Origin: Canicola haemoglobinophilus
GTDB lineage: Bacteria > Pseudomonadota > Gammaproteobacteria > Enterobacterales > Pasteurellaceae
Assembly: GCF_002015075.1 (NCBI RefSeq)
Contig: NZ_MUXZ01000042.1
Span: 1 to 44,225 of the forward strand
Length of the DNA stretch: 44,225 nt
Reading direction: 5' to 3'
Under the pieces are notes generated by a model, which saw nothing but the letters and a program-made list of their open reading frames with translations, searched no databases and was not told where the DNA came from. The position numbers were made by a program, and so were the translations under genes. Of the stretch, positions 7,939 to 16,312 are shown one piece after another (position 1 is the stretch's first letter; every line of letters starts with the position of its first letter).

Positions 7939-9066
7939 ATGAACAAATTAAAATCCATTAATTTACAGGTTTATATAATGTTAATCGCCATTGTAGTAAT
8001 CATGAGTTTTTTCTCATTTGCTACGGATGGAGCATATTTAAGTGCAAGGAATATTTCTAATTTGCTACGTCAAACCTCTATTACTGGCATCCTCGCTATT
8101 GGAATGGTATTTATCATTATTTCTGCTGAAATTGATCTTTCCGTTGGTTCATTAATGGGGCTACTTGGTGGCTTTGCAGCAATTACTAATGTTTGGTGGG
8201 GCTGGCCACTATCTTTAACCATCTTGGTAACCTTAGCACTAGGTCTCATGCTAGGTGCATTTAATGGTTGGTGGGTTGCTTATCGTAAAGTGCCATCTTT
8301 TATTGTGACTTTAGCAGGTATGCTAGCGTTCAGGGGTGTTTTGATTGGGTTAACTAACGGAACTACTGTTTCTCCTATTAGCTCTGAAATGATTGCTATT
8401 GGACAAGGCTATTTAGCAGATAGTTTAGGTATGATTCTAGGTTCAATAGCTATATGTTGTTTCATTGCTTGGGCAAGCTATCAGCGTAAAGCTCGCCAGT
8501 CATTAAATTTAGAGGTAATGCCCTTTAGTCAACAGGGTCTTAAATTTGCTTTAGTAGCAATATTAATTCTAGGGGCAATTTATTTGCTTAATACTTACCG
8601 AGGAGTACCTTTCCCTGTTTTATTACTTGCTCTATTAACAGTAATTGGTACATTCTTAGCACGTAAAACTGCCTTTGGTCGCCATATTTATGCCATTGGA
8701 GGTAATATTGATGCAGCTCGTTTATCGGGTATTAAAGTTGAAAAAGTAAAATTAATCATTTTTTCTCTTAACGGTTTCTTAGTTGCTATTGCTGGCTTAA
8801 TTTTGAGTGCTCGTTTAGGTGCAGGTGCTCCATCTGCTGGACAAAATGCTGAACTAGATGCTATCGCAGCCTGTGTTATTGGCGGTGCAAGTTTAGCTGG
8901 AGGGATAGGCACCATTTATGGTGTAGTGATCGGAGCATTTATTATAGCCTTACTTGATAATGGTATGAGTATGTTAGATGTACCTACCTTCTGGCAATAC
9001 ATTGTAAAAGGTGCAATCTTATTGTTAGCAGTTTGGGCAGATACTTTAAGTAAAAAGAAAGCATAA
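7939..9066 (+). CDS. xylH: Xylose ABC transporter, permease XylH
   Basis: Inner-membrane channel subunit of the xylose importer, 375 residues with about ten hydrophobic segments, slightly shorter than E. coli XylH (393). Family landmarks are ARNISNLLRQTSITGILAIG near the N-terminus, EIDLSVGSLMGL (about 64-75), VPSFIVTLAGMLAFRGVLIG, the cytoplasmic coupling loop FGRHIYAIGGNIDAARLSGI, and CVIGGASLAGGIGTIYGVVIG near the end. It starts 3 bp after xylG behind AAGGAG that overlaps the xylG end, so translation is coupled. An uptake-sequence terminator closes the operon. Confidence 0.97.
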   Translation: MNKLKSINLQVYIMLIAIVVIMSFFSFATDGAYLSARNISNLLRQTSITGILAIGMVFIIISAEIDLSVGSLMGLLGGFAAITNVWWGWPLSLTILVTLALGLMLGAFNGWWVAYRKVPSFIVTLAGMLAFRGVLIGLTNGTTVSPISSEMIAIGQGYLADSLGMILGSIAICCFIAWASYQRKARQSLNLEVMPFSQQGLKFALVAILILGAIYLLNTYRGVPFPVLLLALLTVIGTFLARKTAFGRHIYAIGGNIDAARLSGIKVEKVKLIIFSLNGFLVAIAGLILSARLGAGAPSAGQNAELDAIAACVIGGASLAGGIGTIYGVVIGAFIIALLDNGMSMLDVPTFWQYIVKGAILLLAVWADTLSKKKA

Positions 9067-9082
9067 AATTTAATAAAAACTA

Positions 9083-9126
9083 ACCGCACTTTAACAGTTA
9101 ATCTATTAAAGTGCGGTAGTTTTTTG
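9083..9126 (+). terminator. Terminator after xylH built from two opposed uptake sequences
   Basis: ACCGCACTTTAA (9083-9094) pairs with TTAAAGTGCGGT (9106-9117) around an 11-nt loop, followed by AGTTTTTTG. A 12-bp stem with a good U-tract makes this an intrinsic terminator, so xylR downstream probably needs its own promoter or read-through. Confidence 0.85.
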
Positions 9127-9186
9127 ATCAGTTTTGCCAACTTTGCTGTTTTACTTTATATTTGACTAACAGCAAAGGAGATAAAT

Positions 9187-10362
9187 ATGTCAGAACAATC
9201 TTACAAAGTTGCACTGCTTTTTAATGCTAATAAAGTCTATGATAGAGGAGTTATTGAAGGAATAGGTCAATATATCCAAGCCTCCCAAAGTACTTGGGAT
9301 ATTTTTATGGAAGATGATTTTACTTACCATAAAGAAGAAATCAAAAATCTTTCCATTGATGGCATTATTGCTGATTTTGATGATATTGAAACAGCAAAAT
9401 TATTAGATAACATTGATGTTCCTATAATTGCCGTTGGCGGCTCCTATCAGAATCCTCAACATTATCCTGACTTACCTTATGTCGCTACCGATAATTATGC
9501 CTTGGTCGAAATGGCATTTCTTCACTTAAAACAAAAAGGAATTAATCAATTTGCTTTTTATGGCTACCCCACTCAATCCCCTAAGCATTGGGCGATTGAG
9601 CGACAAAAAGCATTTGTTAATTTAATGCAAAAGTATGATCACCAACCTTATTATTACTTAGGAGATAAAGTTAATAGTCAGAATTGGGTAGAATCTCAAG
9701 CTAAACTTTGCGAATGGTTAACAAGCTTACCTGCACATACAGGAATTATTGCTGTCACAGATGCAAGAGCGAGGCATTTATTACAGGCTTGTGAACATTT
9801 AAAGATTGTTGTACCGGATCAACTTTGTATCATTGGCATTGATAACGAAGAACTAATTCAATATTTATCTAGAATATCCCTTTCCTCTGTAGTTCAAGCC
9901 ACTCGGCAAATTGGCTATCAAGCAGCTAAACTACTTGATCAAAAATTGGCTGGCAAAATAATTTCTCATAAACCACTTTTAATTCCTCCTGTAAAAGTAG
10001 AAGAAAGACGTTCAACAGATTACCGCTCTTTACAAGATCCACTGGTTATTCAAGCTATGCATTTTATTCGCCATCGAGCTTGCCAAGGGATAAAAGTAGA
10101 ACAAGTATTAGATCATTTACGTATATCACGTTCTAATTTAGAACAACGTTTTAAACAGGAAATCGATCAAACAATTCATCAGGCTATTCATGAAGAAAAG
10201 TTAAATCGTGCCAAATATATGTTGCGTTTTACTGAGATCTCGACTCAAGAAATCGCTGAAATATGTGGCTATCCCTCTTTGCAATATTTTTATGCAGTAT
10301 TTAAAAAAGAATATGGGAAAACACCTAGAGAATTTAGAGCGTGGCATAACCAAATTTTATAA
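9187..10362 (+). CDS. xylR: Xylose operon regulator XylR (LacI-like sensor plus AraC HTH)
   Basis: Xylose-responsive transcription activator, 391 residues (E. coli XylR 392). The N-terminal ~270 residues form a periplasmic-binding-protein-like ligand domain (VALLFNANKVYDRGVIEGIG, DGIIADFDDIET, IIAVTDARARHLLQACEHL, CIIGIDNEELIQYLS). The last ~100 residues are an AraC-type double helix-turn-helix (VLDHLRISRSNLEQRFKQ and STQEIAEICGYPSLQYFYAV, ending KEYGKTPREFR). An AAAGGAG ribosome site lies 7 bp before the ATG. It is placed after the xylH terminator, and its likely targets are the two modules at 2405-2463 and 5217-5275. Confidence 0.97.
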   Translation: MSEQSYKVALLFNANKVYDRGVIEGIGQYIQASQSTWDIFMEDDFTYHKEEIKNLSIDGIIADFDDIETAKLLDNIDVPIIAVGGSYQNPQHYPDLPYVATDNYALVEMAFLHLKQKGINQFAFYGYPTQSPKHWAIERQKAFVNLMQKYDHQPYYYLGDKVNSQNWVESQAKLCEWLTSLPAHTGIIAVTDARARHLLQACEHLKIVVPDQLCIIGIDNEELIQYLSRISLSSVVQATRQIGYQAAKLLDQKLAGKIISHKPLLIPPVKVEERRSTDYRSLQDPLVIQAMHFIRHRACQGIKVEQVLDHLRISRSNLEQRFKQEIDQTIHQAIHEEKLNRAKYMLRFTEISTQEIAEICGYPSLQYFYAVFKKEYGKTPREFRAWHNQIL

Positions 10363-10373
10363 AACACCTACTC

Positions 10374-10403
10374 TTAAAAAACCTCTGGAGTTATTCCAGA
10401 GGT
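10374..10403 (-). terminator. Terminator of asnC
   Basis: ACCTCTGGA (10381-10389) and TCCAGAGGT (10395-10403) form a 9-bp stem with a 5-nt loop. Read on the minus strand it is followed by a run of T residues (complement of 10375-10380), so it terminates asnC. It also lies 18 bp after xylR and may act weakly in the other direction. Confidence 0.8.
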
Positions 10404-10409
10404 CAGGGA

Positions 10410-10862
10410 TTAAGGACGAATATCGCGCAAAATTGGATTTTGCATGGAAATCAAAGTTTCTGTGGATTGGATCTCATCGATCAATTGAATTTTTGTTGCA
10501 AGAACAGAATGTAGTTCGGCAATAGTATGAGTCATTACTTTAATAAAGATAGAATAGTTACCTGTTGTGTAGTATGCCTCAATGACTTCGTTGATACTTT
10601 CCAATTGTTTGATGACTTTTTCATAGTCTTTTGCACTCTTTAAAATAATGCCTATAAAGCAGCATACATCGTAGCCTAGCTTTCTCTCATCAATGCGAAT
10701 TTTTGTGCCTTGGATAATGCCCGATTGTCGCATTTTTTCTACTCGCACATGGATAGTTCCTGGACTGACCCCGAAACTTTTTGCCATTTCTGCATAAGGG
10801 GTGCGTGCATCTTTAATTAATACCCGTAGGATCTGTTGATCTAGTTGATCTAAATTTAACAT
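10410..10862 (-). CDS. asnC: AsnC, Lrp/AsnC-family regulator of asnA
   Basis: Asparagine-responsive DNA-binding regulator of 150 residues. The N-terminal helix-turn-helix (LDQLDQQILRVLIKDARTPY, then SPGTIHVRVEKMRQSGII) is followed by the RAM ligand domain (YDVCCFIGIILKSAKDYEKV, AYYTTGNYSIFIKVMTHT, IDEIQSTETLISMQNPI). Length and order match E. coli AsnC (152). It is transcribed away from asnA with 189 bp between the starts, the usual arrangement in which AsnC controls asnA from the shared region. Confidence 0.96.
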   Translation of the reverse strand: MLNLDQLDQQILRVLIKDARTPYAEMAKSFGVSPGTIHVRVEKMRQSGIIQGTKIRIDERKLGYDVCCFIGIILKSAKDYEKVIKQLESINEVIEAYYTTGNYSIFIKVMTHTIAELHSVLATKIQLIDEIQSTETLISMQNPILRDIRP

Positions 10863-11051
10863 ACCTTATTTTACTCCTTTTTGATTTTTAAATTTGAAAA
10901 TATATAAAAATATTATGTTATTTTTATTGTTTTTTCAATGTTTATAAAATTTTATATTATGCCTATTGAGTTATTTGCCTTTTCTATTAGATAATACCTA
11001 ACATGAATTTTGATATTCAAGTACATATTATTAATTATAAGGATTTACACC

Positions 11052-12044
11052 ATGAAAAAGTCATTTATTTTACAACAACAAGAAATTAGCTTTGCTAAAA
11101 ACACGTTTACCGACAAATTAATCGAACATTTAGGGATCATCGAGGTTCAAGGCCCTATCCTAAGCCAAGTTGGCAATGGTATTCAAGATAATCTTTCAGG
11201 CGCAGAGAAAGCAGTTCAAGTAAATGTGAAACAGATCACAGATGCTAAATTTGAAGTAGTTCATTCACTAGCGAAATGGAAACGTCATACATTAGCTCGT
11301 TTTAAATTCTCTGAAAATGAAGGTTTATTCGTGCATATGAAAGCACTACGTCCAGATGAAGATAGCCTTGATCAAACTCACTCTGTTTATGTGGATCAAT
11401 GGGACTGGGAAAAAGTCATTCCTGCTGGTCGTCGTAACCTTGCGTATTTAAAAGAAACTGTACGCTCAATTTATCAGGCGATTTTAGAAACTGAAGATGC
11501 TGTAAGCCAAAAATTTGGTTTAAGTAAGTTCTTACCAAAAGAAATTACCTTTGTTCATAGCGAAGAGCTAGTACAACGTTATCCAGGAATGAATGATAAA
11601 GAGCGTGAAAATGCAATTTGTAAAGAGCATGGCGCAGTATTTTTAATCGGTATCGGTGGCAAATTATCCGATGGCAAACCACATGATATGCGAGCACCTG
11701 ATTATGATGACTGGACAACTCCGTCTGAAGGCGAATATTTTGGCTTGAATGGCGATATTCTTGTGTGGAACCCTGTGTTAGAACGTGCATTTGAACTATC
11801 TTCAATGGGTATCCGTGTAGATGAAACTGCATTGCGTAAACAGCTAGCATTAACTGGCGATGAAAATCGTTTGCAATTTGACTGGCACCAAGATCTTGTC
11901 AATGGACGTTTACCACTTTCTATTGGTGGTGGTATCGGACAATCTCGCTTAGTCATGTTGCTGTTACAGAAAAAACATATTGGTGAAGTTCAATCAAGTG
12001 TTTGGCCAAAATTTGTCATGGAACAATTTGAGAATATTTTATAG
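11052..12044 (+). CDS. asnA: Aspartate-ammonia ligase AsnA
   Basis: Ammonia-dependent asparagine synthetase: aspartate, ammonia and ATP give asparagine, AMP and pyrophosphate. The 330 residues equal E. coli AsnA. Visible class-II-synthetase-like elements are VQGPILSQVGNGIQDNLSGA, MKALRPDEDSLDQTHSVYVD, QWDWEKVIPAGRRNLAYLKE, and SIGGGIGQSRLVMLLLQKKH near the end. The ATG at 11052 follows AAGGATTTACACC. A longer reading to an upstream TTG at 11010 has no homology support. AsnC is encoded divergently. Confidence 0.97.
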   Translation: MKKSFILQQQEISFAKNTFTDKLIEHLGIIEVQGPILSQVGNGIQDNLSGAEKAVQVNVKQITDAKFEVVHSLAKWKRHTLARFKFSENEGLFVHMKALRPDEDSLDQTHSVYVDQWDWEKVIPAGRRNLAYLKETVRSIYQAILETEDAVSQKFGLSKFLPKEITFVHSEELVQRYPGMNDKERENAICKEHGAVFLIGIGGKLSDGKPHDMRAPDYDDWTTPSEGEYFGLNGDILVWNPVLERAFELSSMGIRVDETALRKQLALTGDENRLQFDWHQDLVNGRLPLSIGGGIGQSRLVMLLLQKKHIGEVQSSVWPKFVMEQFENIL

Positions 12045-12120
12045 TTATTGATTGATGTACCAATAAGATGAAGTGCATTCATATGAGTTTGCATTAAAAA
12101 ATCCAAATTTCCTCAACTAT

Positions 12121-12163
12121 GAAAAAATAGCGTTAAAGTTTATATCAAGGCTTTAACGCTATT
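12121..12163 (-). terminator. Orphan minus-strand terminator-like hairpin
   Basis: AATAGCGTTAAAG (12126-12138) pairs with CTTTAACGCTATT (12151-12163), a 13-bp stem with a 12-nt loop. On the minus strand it is followed by TTTTTC, a good U-tract. On the plus strand the sequence after the stem is AATTTGC, so service to asnA (stop 12044) is possible but weaker. Confidence 0.6.
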
Positions 12164-12483
12164 AATTTGCTATACAGAAAAGAATTCAAGCCATTTATAT
12201 TCTAAATAAAATATCCATACGCTACCAAAACTATTCTCCCCCTCTAAAGCAGCATTAAATGCTCTCTATTTTAGATTATATAAATATTATTCCACCTGTT
12301 ACCGATAATAGTCAGTGAGGCTTACTCAATACAGCAGCGCAAATATGCTATTTCTATCTAGTAGCTATAGCCATATCATGAGAAAGTTGAACAGAAACAC
12401 ATTCAGTTAGAGGAAAAGAATTAAAAATTCTCGTTAAAAGGTATTCAGCAAAGTGCCATTAGCAACTATTTTAGCCATTACAC

Positions 12484-12521
12484 CGAAAAAAATGGCAAGG
12501 TGTAAGGATAACACCTTGCCA
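12484..12521 (-). terminator. Terminator of the sodium:solute symporter gene
   Basis: TGGCAAGGTGT (12493-12503) pairs with ACACCTTGCCA (12511-12521) around a 7-nt loop. On the minus strand it is followed by TTTTTTTCGG. It lies 23 bp after the symporter stop codon. Confidence 0.88.
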
Positions 12522-12544
12522 AAATCTATCTGTAAATTTCAACT

Positions 12545-14218
12545 TTATTTGAATTGTTGATTACGTTGTTTCACGAATGAGTAGATAAAATACAACAATG
12601 TTGCTGCACCGAAACAGTAATAGCCAATCCACACCACAGGTAATACATTTTTCGCCATGAAAATGTACATTGAGATTGAAACAAATGTGATAACTAAAGA
12701 GACCGCTTTCGCATAAGCCCAAGGTTGAATATCCACTTGTTTAGTATATTCTTCGTTGTATGGGGTTTCCATTGGAACGATACGACCAATAATCAACATT
12801 ACAGCTACGTTAACGACAAATAAAATGGTGATTAAGTGGAAGAAATGAATGTCAACTTTAATCACAAATTTACATAGGATATAAGCCGCCATACCAAAGA
12901 CTAAACCGAATTTAGCTGCCACTGCTGGTACACGTTTGGTTAATAATCCCACCACTACAACACTTAAAATCGGAGCATTGAAAATACCTTGTAATTCTTG
13001 GATTAAGAAGAATAAACCATCTGGCGCGTTCGCAACTAATGGAGCAACAATCATTGCCATAATTGCTAAACCTGTACCAACCCATTTACCTACGCTTACT
13101 AATTTCATATCGCTCGCATTAGGGTTAATTTGTGTTTTGTACACATTACGCGAGAATAAAGTCACTGATGAGTTTAAAGCACTGTTAAAGGTTGATAATA
13201 CGGCACCCACAACAACTGCGGCAAAGAAACCAACTAAAGTATCAGGTAAAACTAAATGAACTAGATTTGGATAAGCTTGATCTGGAATATCTAATTTACC
13301 TTGGTAAATATGATAAGCAATGATACCCGGTAAAATAATAAGTAAAGGGCCGAGTAATTTTAAGAATGCACATAAGAGAACACCTTTTTGTCCTTCTTTT
13401 AGGCTTTTTGCCCCGAGGGCACGTTGAATAATAGATTGGTTTGTACACCAGAAGAATAGGTTAGAAATAATCATTCCAGTGAACAATGTTGAAAAAGGCA
13501 CAACAGAATTATCATCGCCAATGGAATTGAATTTGTCTGGGTTTGCTTCGTAAACAGTTTTTAAGCCATCCCAAGCACTACCATCACCTACATAAGCTAA
13601 ACCTAACACAGTTACTAAAATACCACCGACTAATAAGCCCACACCATTAATGGTATCAGATACAGCAACGGCTTTTAATCCACCAAAAATTGCATAGACT
13701 GAGCCGAGGATACCAATTCCCCATACCATGATCCAAATTGCAGTAGTTTTATCAATGCCGAAAACGGTAGAAACATCAAATAGACTTTCTAATGCAAGCG
13801 CACCAGTGTAAAGCACGATTGGTAATAATGAAATGACGTAGCAACCAAGGAACAATAAAGAGGTAATTAATAATGTACCTTTATCAAAACGTTTTTCCAA
13901 AAATTCTGGAATAGTTGCAATACCAAGTTTTAAATATTTTGGTAAGAAGTAAAGAGCAAACATCGCAATAGTAATTGCGGCTAAAACTTCCCATGCCATG
14001 ACGATAAAACCTTCACGATAAGCTAAGCCGTTTAAGCCCACTAAATGCTCAGTAGAAAGGTTAGTTAATAACATTGAACCAGCAATAAAGGTTGCGGTTA
14101 ATGAGCGTCCAGCTAAATAGTAGCCTTCAGAGTTGCTAAGATCATCTTTTCTGGTGTACCACCAGGCAAGCACAGCAACAAAAGCTGTAAATCCTATAAA
14201 TGAGATAAGAGCTAACAT
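12545..14218 (-). CDS. Sodium:solute symporter, YidK/SGLT-like
   Basis: Inner-membrane Na+-coupled importer of the solute:sodium symporter family, 557 residues with about 13-14 hydrophobic segments. N-terminal landmarks SEGYYLAGRSLTATFIAGSM, LLTNLSTEHLVGLNGLAYRE and LGIATIPEFLEKRFDKGT match the SGLT/YidK group, whose members carry sugars such as galactose. Further features are YAIFGGLKAVAVSDTINGVG and VVVGAVLSTFNSALNSSVTL, the sodium-site helix 8 region. An AAGGAA ribosome site precedes the ATG. It is monocistronic with its own terminator, and a 20-bp palindrome lies 75-94 bp upstream of the start. The substrate is not determinable; a sugar or sugar acid is the best guess. Confidence 0.88.
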   Translation of the reverse strand: MLALISFIGFTAFVAVLAWWYTRKDDLSNSEGYYLAGRSLTATFIAGSMLLTNLSTEHLVGLNGLAYREGFIVMAWEVLAAITIAMFALYFLPKYLKLGIATIPEFLEKRFDKGTLLITSLLFLGCYVISLLPIVLYTGALALESLFDVSTVFGIDKTTAIWIMVWGIGILGSVYAIFGGLKAVAVSDTINGVGLLVGGILVTVLGLAYVGDGSAWDGLKTVYEANPDKFNSIGDDNSVVPFSTLFTGMIISNLFFWCTNQSIIQRALGAKSLKEGQKGVLLCAFLKLLGPLLIILPGIIAYHIYQGKLDIPDQAYPNLVHLVLPDTLVGFFAAVVVGAVLSTFNSALNSSVTLFSRNVYKTQINPNASDMKLVSVGKWVGTGLAIMAMIVAPLVANAPDGLFFLIQELQGIFNAPILSVVVVGLLTKRVPAVAAKFGLVFGMAAYILCKFVIKVDIHFFHLITILFVVNVAVMLIIGRIVPMETPYNEEYTKQVDIQPWAYAKAVSLVITFVSISMYIFMAKNVLPVVWIGYYCFGAATLLYFIYSFVKQRNQQFK

Positions 14219-14249
14219 AGAAATTCCTTATATGAATGAATGTTTCTAT

Positions 14250-14266
14250 CGTTGTTGTAAACAACG
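14250..14266. repeat. Small palindrome in the symporter leader
   Basis: CGTTGTT-GTA-AACAACG is a perfect 7-bp inverted repeat with a 3-nt centre, 32-48 bp upstream of the symporter ATG. It could fold in the 5' untranslated RNA or be a regulator site. No family assignment is possible. Confidence 0.4.
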
Positions 14267-14292
14267 CATTGAAAGATCAAATTTTGACCCTG

Positions 14293-14312
14293 TTTGAAAT
14301 ATATATTTCAAA
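14293..14312. promoter_or_regulatory. 20-bp perfect palindrome upstream of the symporter (candidate operator)
   Basis: TTTGAAATATATATTTCAAA is self-complementary over all 20 bases. It sits 75-94 bp upstream of the symporter start and over 200 bp upstream of tamA, so it probably serves the symporter. TGAAA...TTTCA symmetry resembles operators of RpiR/MurR-type sugar-phosphate regulators, but no such regulator is encoded in this window. Confidence 0.5.
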
Positions 14313-14544
14313 ATTAATCAATTCAAATATTTTTGTTTCATTTTGCTACAGAGATCAAACTTTTCAGTTAAAAACTATCAGAAAATAACCAAAAAATTTT
14401 ATTTGTAAGGATAATAAACCCAATTCAGATTTGAGGGTCTATGTAACACAGTAGAAAAAAATTTAGATAAAATCACCGCACTTTTGCCATTGCAGAACAC
14501 CAGTACTAACAGGTAAACTAGGCAAGATTTAACTGGGAACCAAT

Positions 14545-16305
14545 ATGAAATTACTAAGCAAATATTCTGTAAAATCAACATGGAACATGGGAATTCTTTG
14601 TCTATGTTTAGCAAGCCCATTGTCTTTTGCTGAACATCTTGTTGATTTAAAAGTTGTTGGCGTGACTGGTGCACAAAAAACAGCCAACGTAAATATTTAT
14701 GTAGATACGATTAATAAAGAAGAACGTGATGGCTCGGAGCGTTATCAACAATTAGTGAGATCCGCCATTGATAAAGCATTGCGTGCTTACGGCTATTACA
14801 GCAGTACTGTCACTTTTACCTTACAACCCGCCAAATCCTCTAATAAACCTCTACTTATCGCTAATGTAGATATGGGGCGACAAAGTATTATTCAAAGTGC
14901 TGATGTAACCATTCTTGGCGAAGCAAAAGATGATGAGGTTTTTCATGATTTACTGCGTAGAACTGCCAAGAAAGGCGAACACGTAAACCACCTTATTTAT
15001 GAAAACTACAAAAGCCGTTTGCAAAAACAATTGTTGGCTCGTGGCTATTTTGATGCAGATTTTGAGGTTTCCCGTTTTGAAATCAAACCTTCTACTTATC
15101 AAGGCTGGTGGAAAATCGTTTTAAATAGTGGTGTGAGATATAAATTTGGACAATTTAATTTTGAGCATAGCCAAATTCGTGAAGACTACTTACGTAATAT
15201 GATGTCGATCAAAACTGGCGATAAATATTTAATTAATGATCTTTCCTCTCTGACAAATGACTATACCTCGTCAAATTGGTTTAGCTCAGTTTTATTAGAA
15301 CCCAAAGTTGATGAAGAGCGCAAAGTAGTTGATGTCAATGTTTTACTTTATCCACGTAAAAAAAATGCGATTGATGTAGGGGTTGGCTACTCTTCCGATG
15401 TGGGCGCACGTTTCCAACTCAGTTGGACAAAACCTTGGATTAATAGCAGAGGACATAGTTTCAACAGTAATTTATACATCTCAGCGCCAAGACAATCCCT
15501 TGAAGCTAATTACAAAATTCCGTTGCTAAAAAATCCACAACGATATTATTACGAATTATCAGCTGGTTTTGAAAACGAAGAAACAAATGATACGAAAACC
15601 ACTGCGGCAAGTTTTGCAGCTTTACGTTACTGGAATAGAGTGACAGGCTGGCAACATTCGTTTGGCTTACGTGTGCGCTATGACGCTTTTACACAAGCAA
15701 ATGTTTCAGATAAGGCTTTGCTCATTTATCCAACGGCATCAGCCAATCGAACACGTTTAAAAGGTGGATTATTTCCAACTTGGGGAGATGCCCAACACAT
15801 AAAAGTTGATTTTGGTAACAAACTGTGGGCATCAGATACTAATTTCTTCAAGGTGCAAGCTTCAACAGCTTGGATTAGAACCTTTGAAGATAATCATCGT
15901 TTCTTAGTGCGTGGTGAAATAGGTTGGTTACATACCAAAGATATTAATAAAATACCGCCCGCACTTCGTTTCTTTGCTGGAGGTGATCGCAGTGTGCGTG
16001 GATATGGCTATAAGAAAATTTCCCCAAAATCAGCAAATGGTAAATTATTAGGTGCATCACGTTTATTAACAGTGAATGCTGAATACCAATATCAAGTAGC
16101 TGAAGATTGGTGGCTAGCAACTTTTACTGACACAGGTCTAGCAGCAAATCAATTTAGCACCAAAGAATTACATTATGGCGCAGGTTTCGGCGTGCGTTGG
16201 GCATCGCCTGTTGGTGCCATTAAATTAGATATAGCTACGCCAATTCGAGATAAAGACAATAGCAAAAACATTCAATTCTATATTGGGTTAGGTTCAGAAT
16301 TATAG
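14545..16305 (+). CDS. tamA: TamA, Omp85-family outer-membrane translocation/assembly protein
   Basis: Outer-membrane half of the translocation and assembly module, which helps insert autotransporters and other beta-barrels and acts with TamB in envelope transport. The 586 residues begin with a signal peptide (hydrophobic MGILCLCLASPLSFA, cleavage near residue 29). About 230 residues of POTRA domains follow, then a C-terminal Omp85 barrel. The barrel contains RFFAGGDRSVRGYGYKKISP, carrying the family RGY motif, and ends with the beta-signal-like IQFYIGLGSEL. The ribosome site is weak (GGGA). tamB follows after 7 bp. Confidence 0.95.
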   Translation: MKLLSKYSVKSTWNMGILCLCLASPLSFAEHLVDLKVVGVTGAQKTANVNIYVDTINKEERDGSERYQQLVRSAIDKALRAYGYYSSTVTFTLQPAKSSNKPLLIANVDMGRQSIIQSADVTILGEAKDDEVFHDLLRRTAKKGEHVNHLIYENYKSRLQKQLLARGYFDADFEVSRFEIKPSTYQGWWKIVLNSGVRYKFGQFNFEHSQIREDYLRNMMSIKTGDKYLINDLSSLTNDYTSSNWFSSVLLEPKVDEERKVVDVNVLLYPRKKNAIDVGVGYSSDVGARFQLSWTKPWINSRGHSFNSNLYISAPRQSLEANYKIPLLKNPQRYYYELSAGFENEETNDTKTTAASFAALRYWNRVTGWQHSFGLRVRYDAFTQANVSDKALLIYPTASANRTRLKGGLFPTWGDAQHIKVDFGNKLWASDTNFFKVQASTAWIRTFEDNHRFLVRGEIGWLHTKDINKIPPALRFFAGGDRSVRGYGYKKISPKSANGKLLGASRLLTVNAEYQYQVAEDWWLATFTDTGLAANQFSTKELHYGAGFGVRWASPVGAIKLDIATPIRDKDNSKNIQFYIGLGSEL

Positions 16306-16312
16306 GTGTAAA

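Larger units (their letters stand above)
12045..12544. other. Gene-poor stretch between asnA and the symporter, probably degenerate
   Basis: 500 bp with no convincing open frame on either strand. All six readings of 12164-12480 are broken by frequent stops. Two strong hairpins frame it (12126-12163 and 12493-12521), and both have their T-run on the minus-strand side. The second serves the symporter gene. The first, about 330 bp further along the minus strand, has no gene to terminate, so either the region between held a minus-strand gene that has decayed or a small RNA is made there. I recognise no transposase or other family in the translated fragments. Confidence 0.4.
14219..14544. other. 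Divergent intergenic region, symporter / tamA
   Basis: 326 bp, very AT-rich, holding promoters for the symporter (minus) and the tam operon (plus). Besides the two palindromes listed separately there is an uptake sequence at 14475-14483. I see no convincing small gene: the short frame crossing it on the minus strand overlaps the tamA signal-peptide codons and has no family resemblance. Confidence 0.6.

Noticed and set aside
10715..10725. A GCCCGA half site inside asnC
   Set aside because: Single half site in coding sequence with no partner TCGGGC at 21-22 bp and no CRP site. Treated as chance.
11010..11051. Longer asnA reading from a TTG at 11010
   Set aside because: The added residues are hydrophobic and unrelated to AsnA, and AAGGA precedes the ATG at 11052, which gives the standard 330-residue length.
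12164..12480. Possible insertion-sequence remnant
   Set aside because: No terminal inverted repeats, target duplication or recognisable transposase fragment could be seen, so it is reported only as a degenerate stretch.
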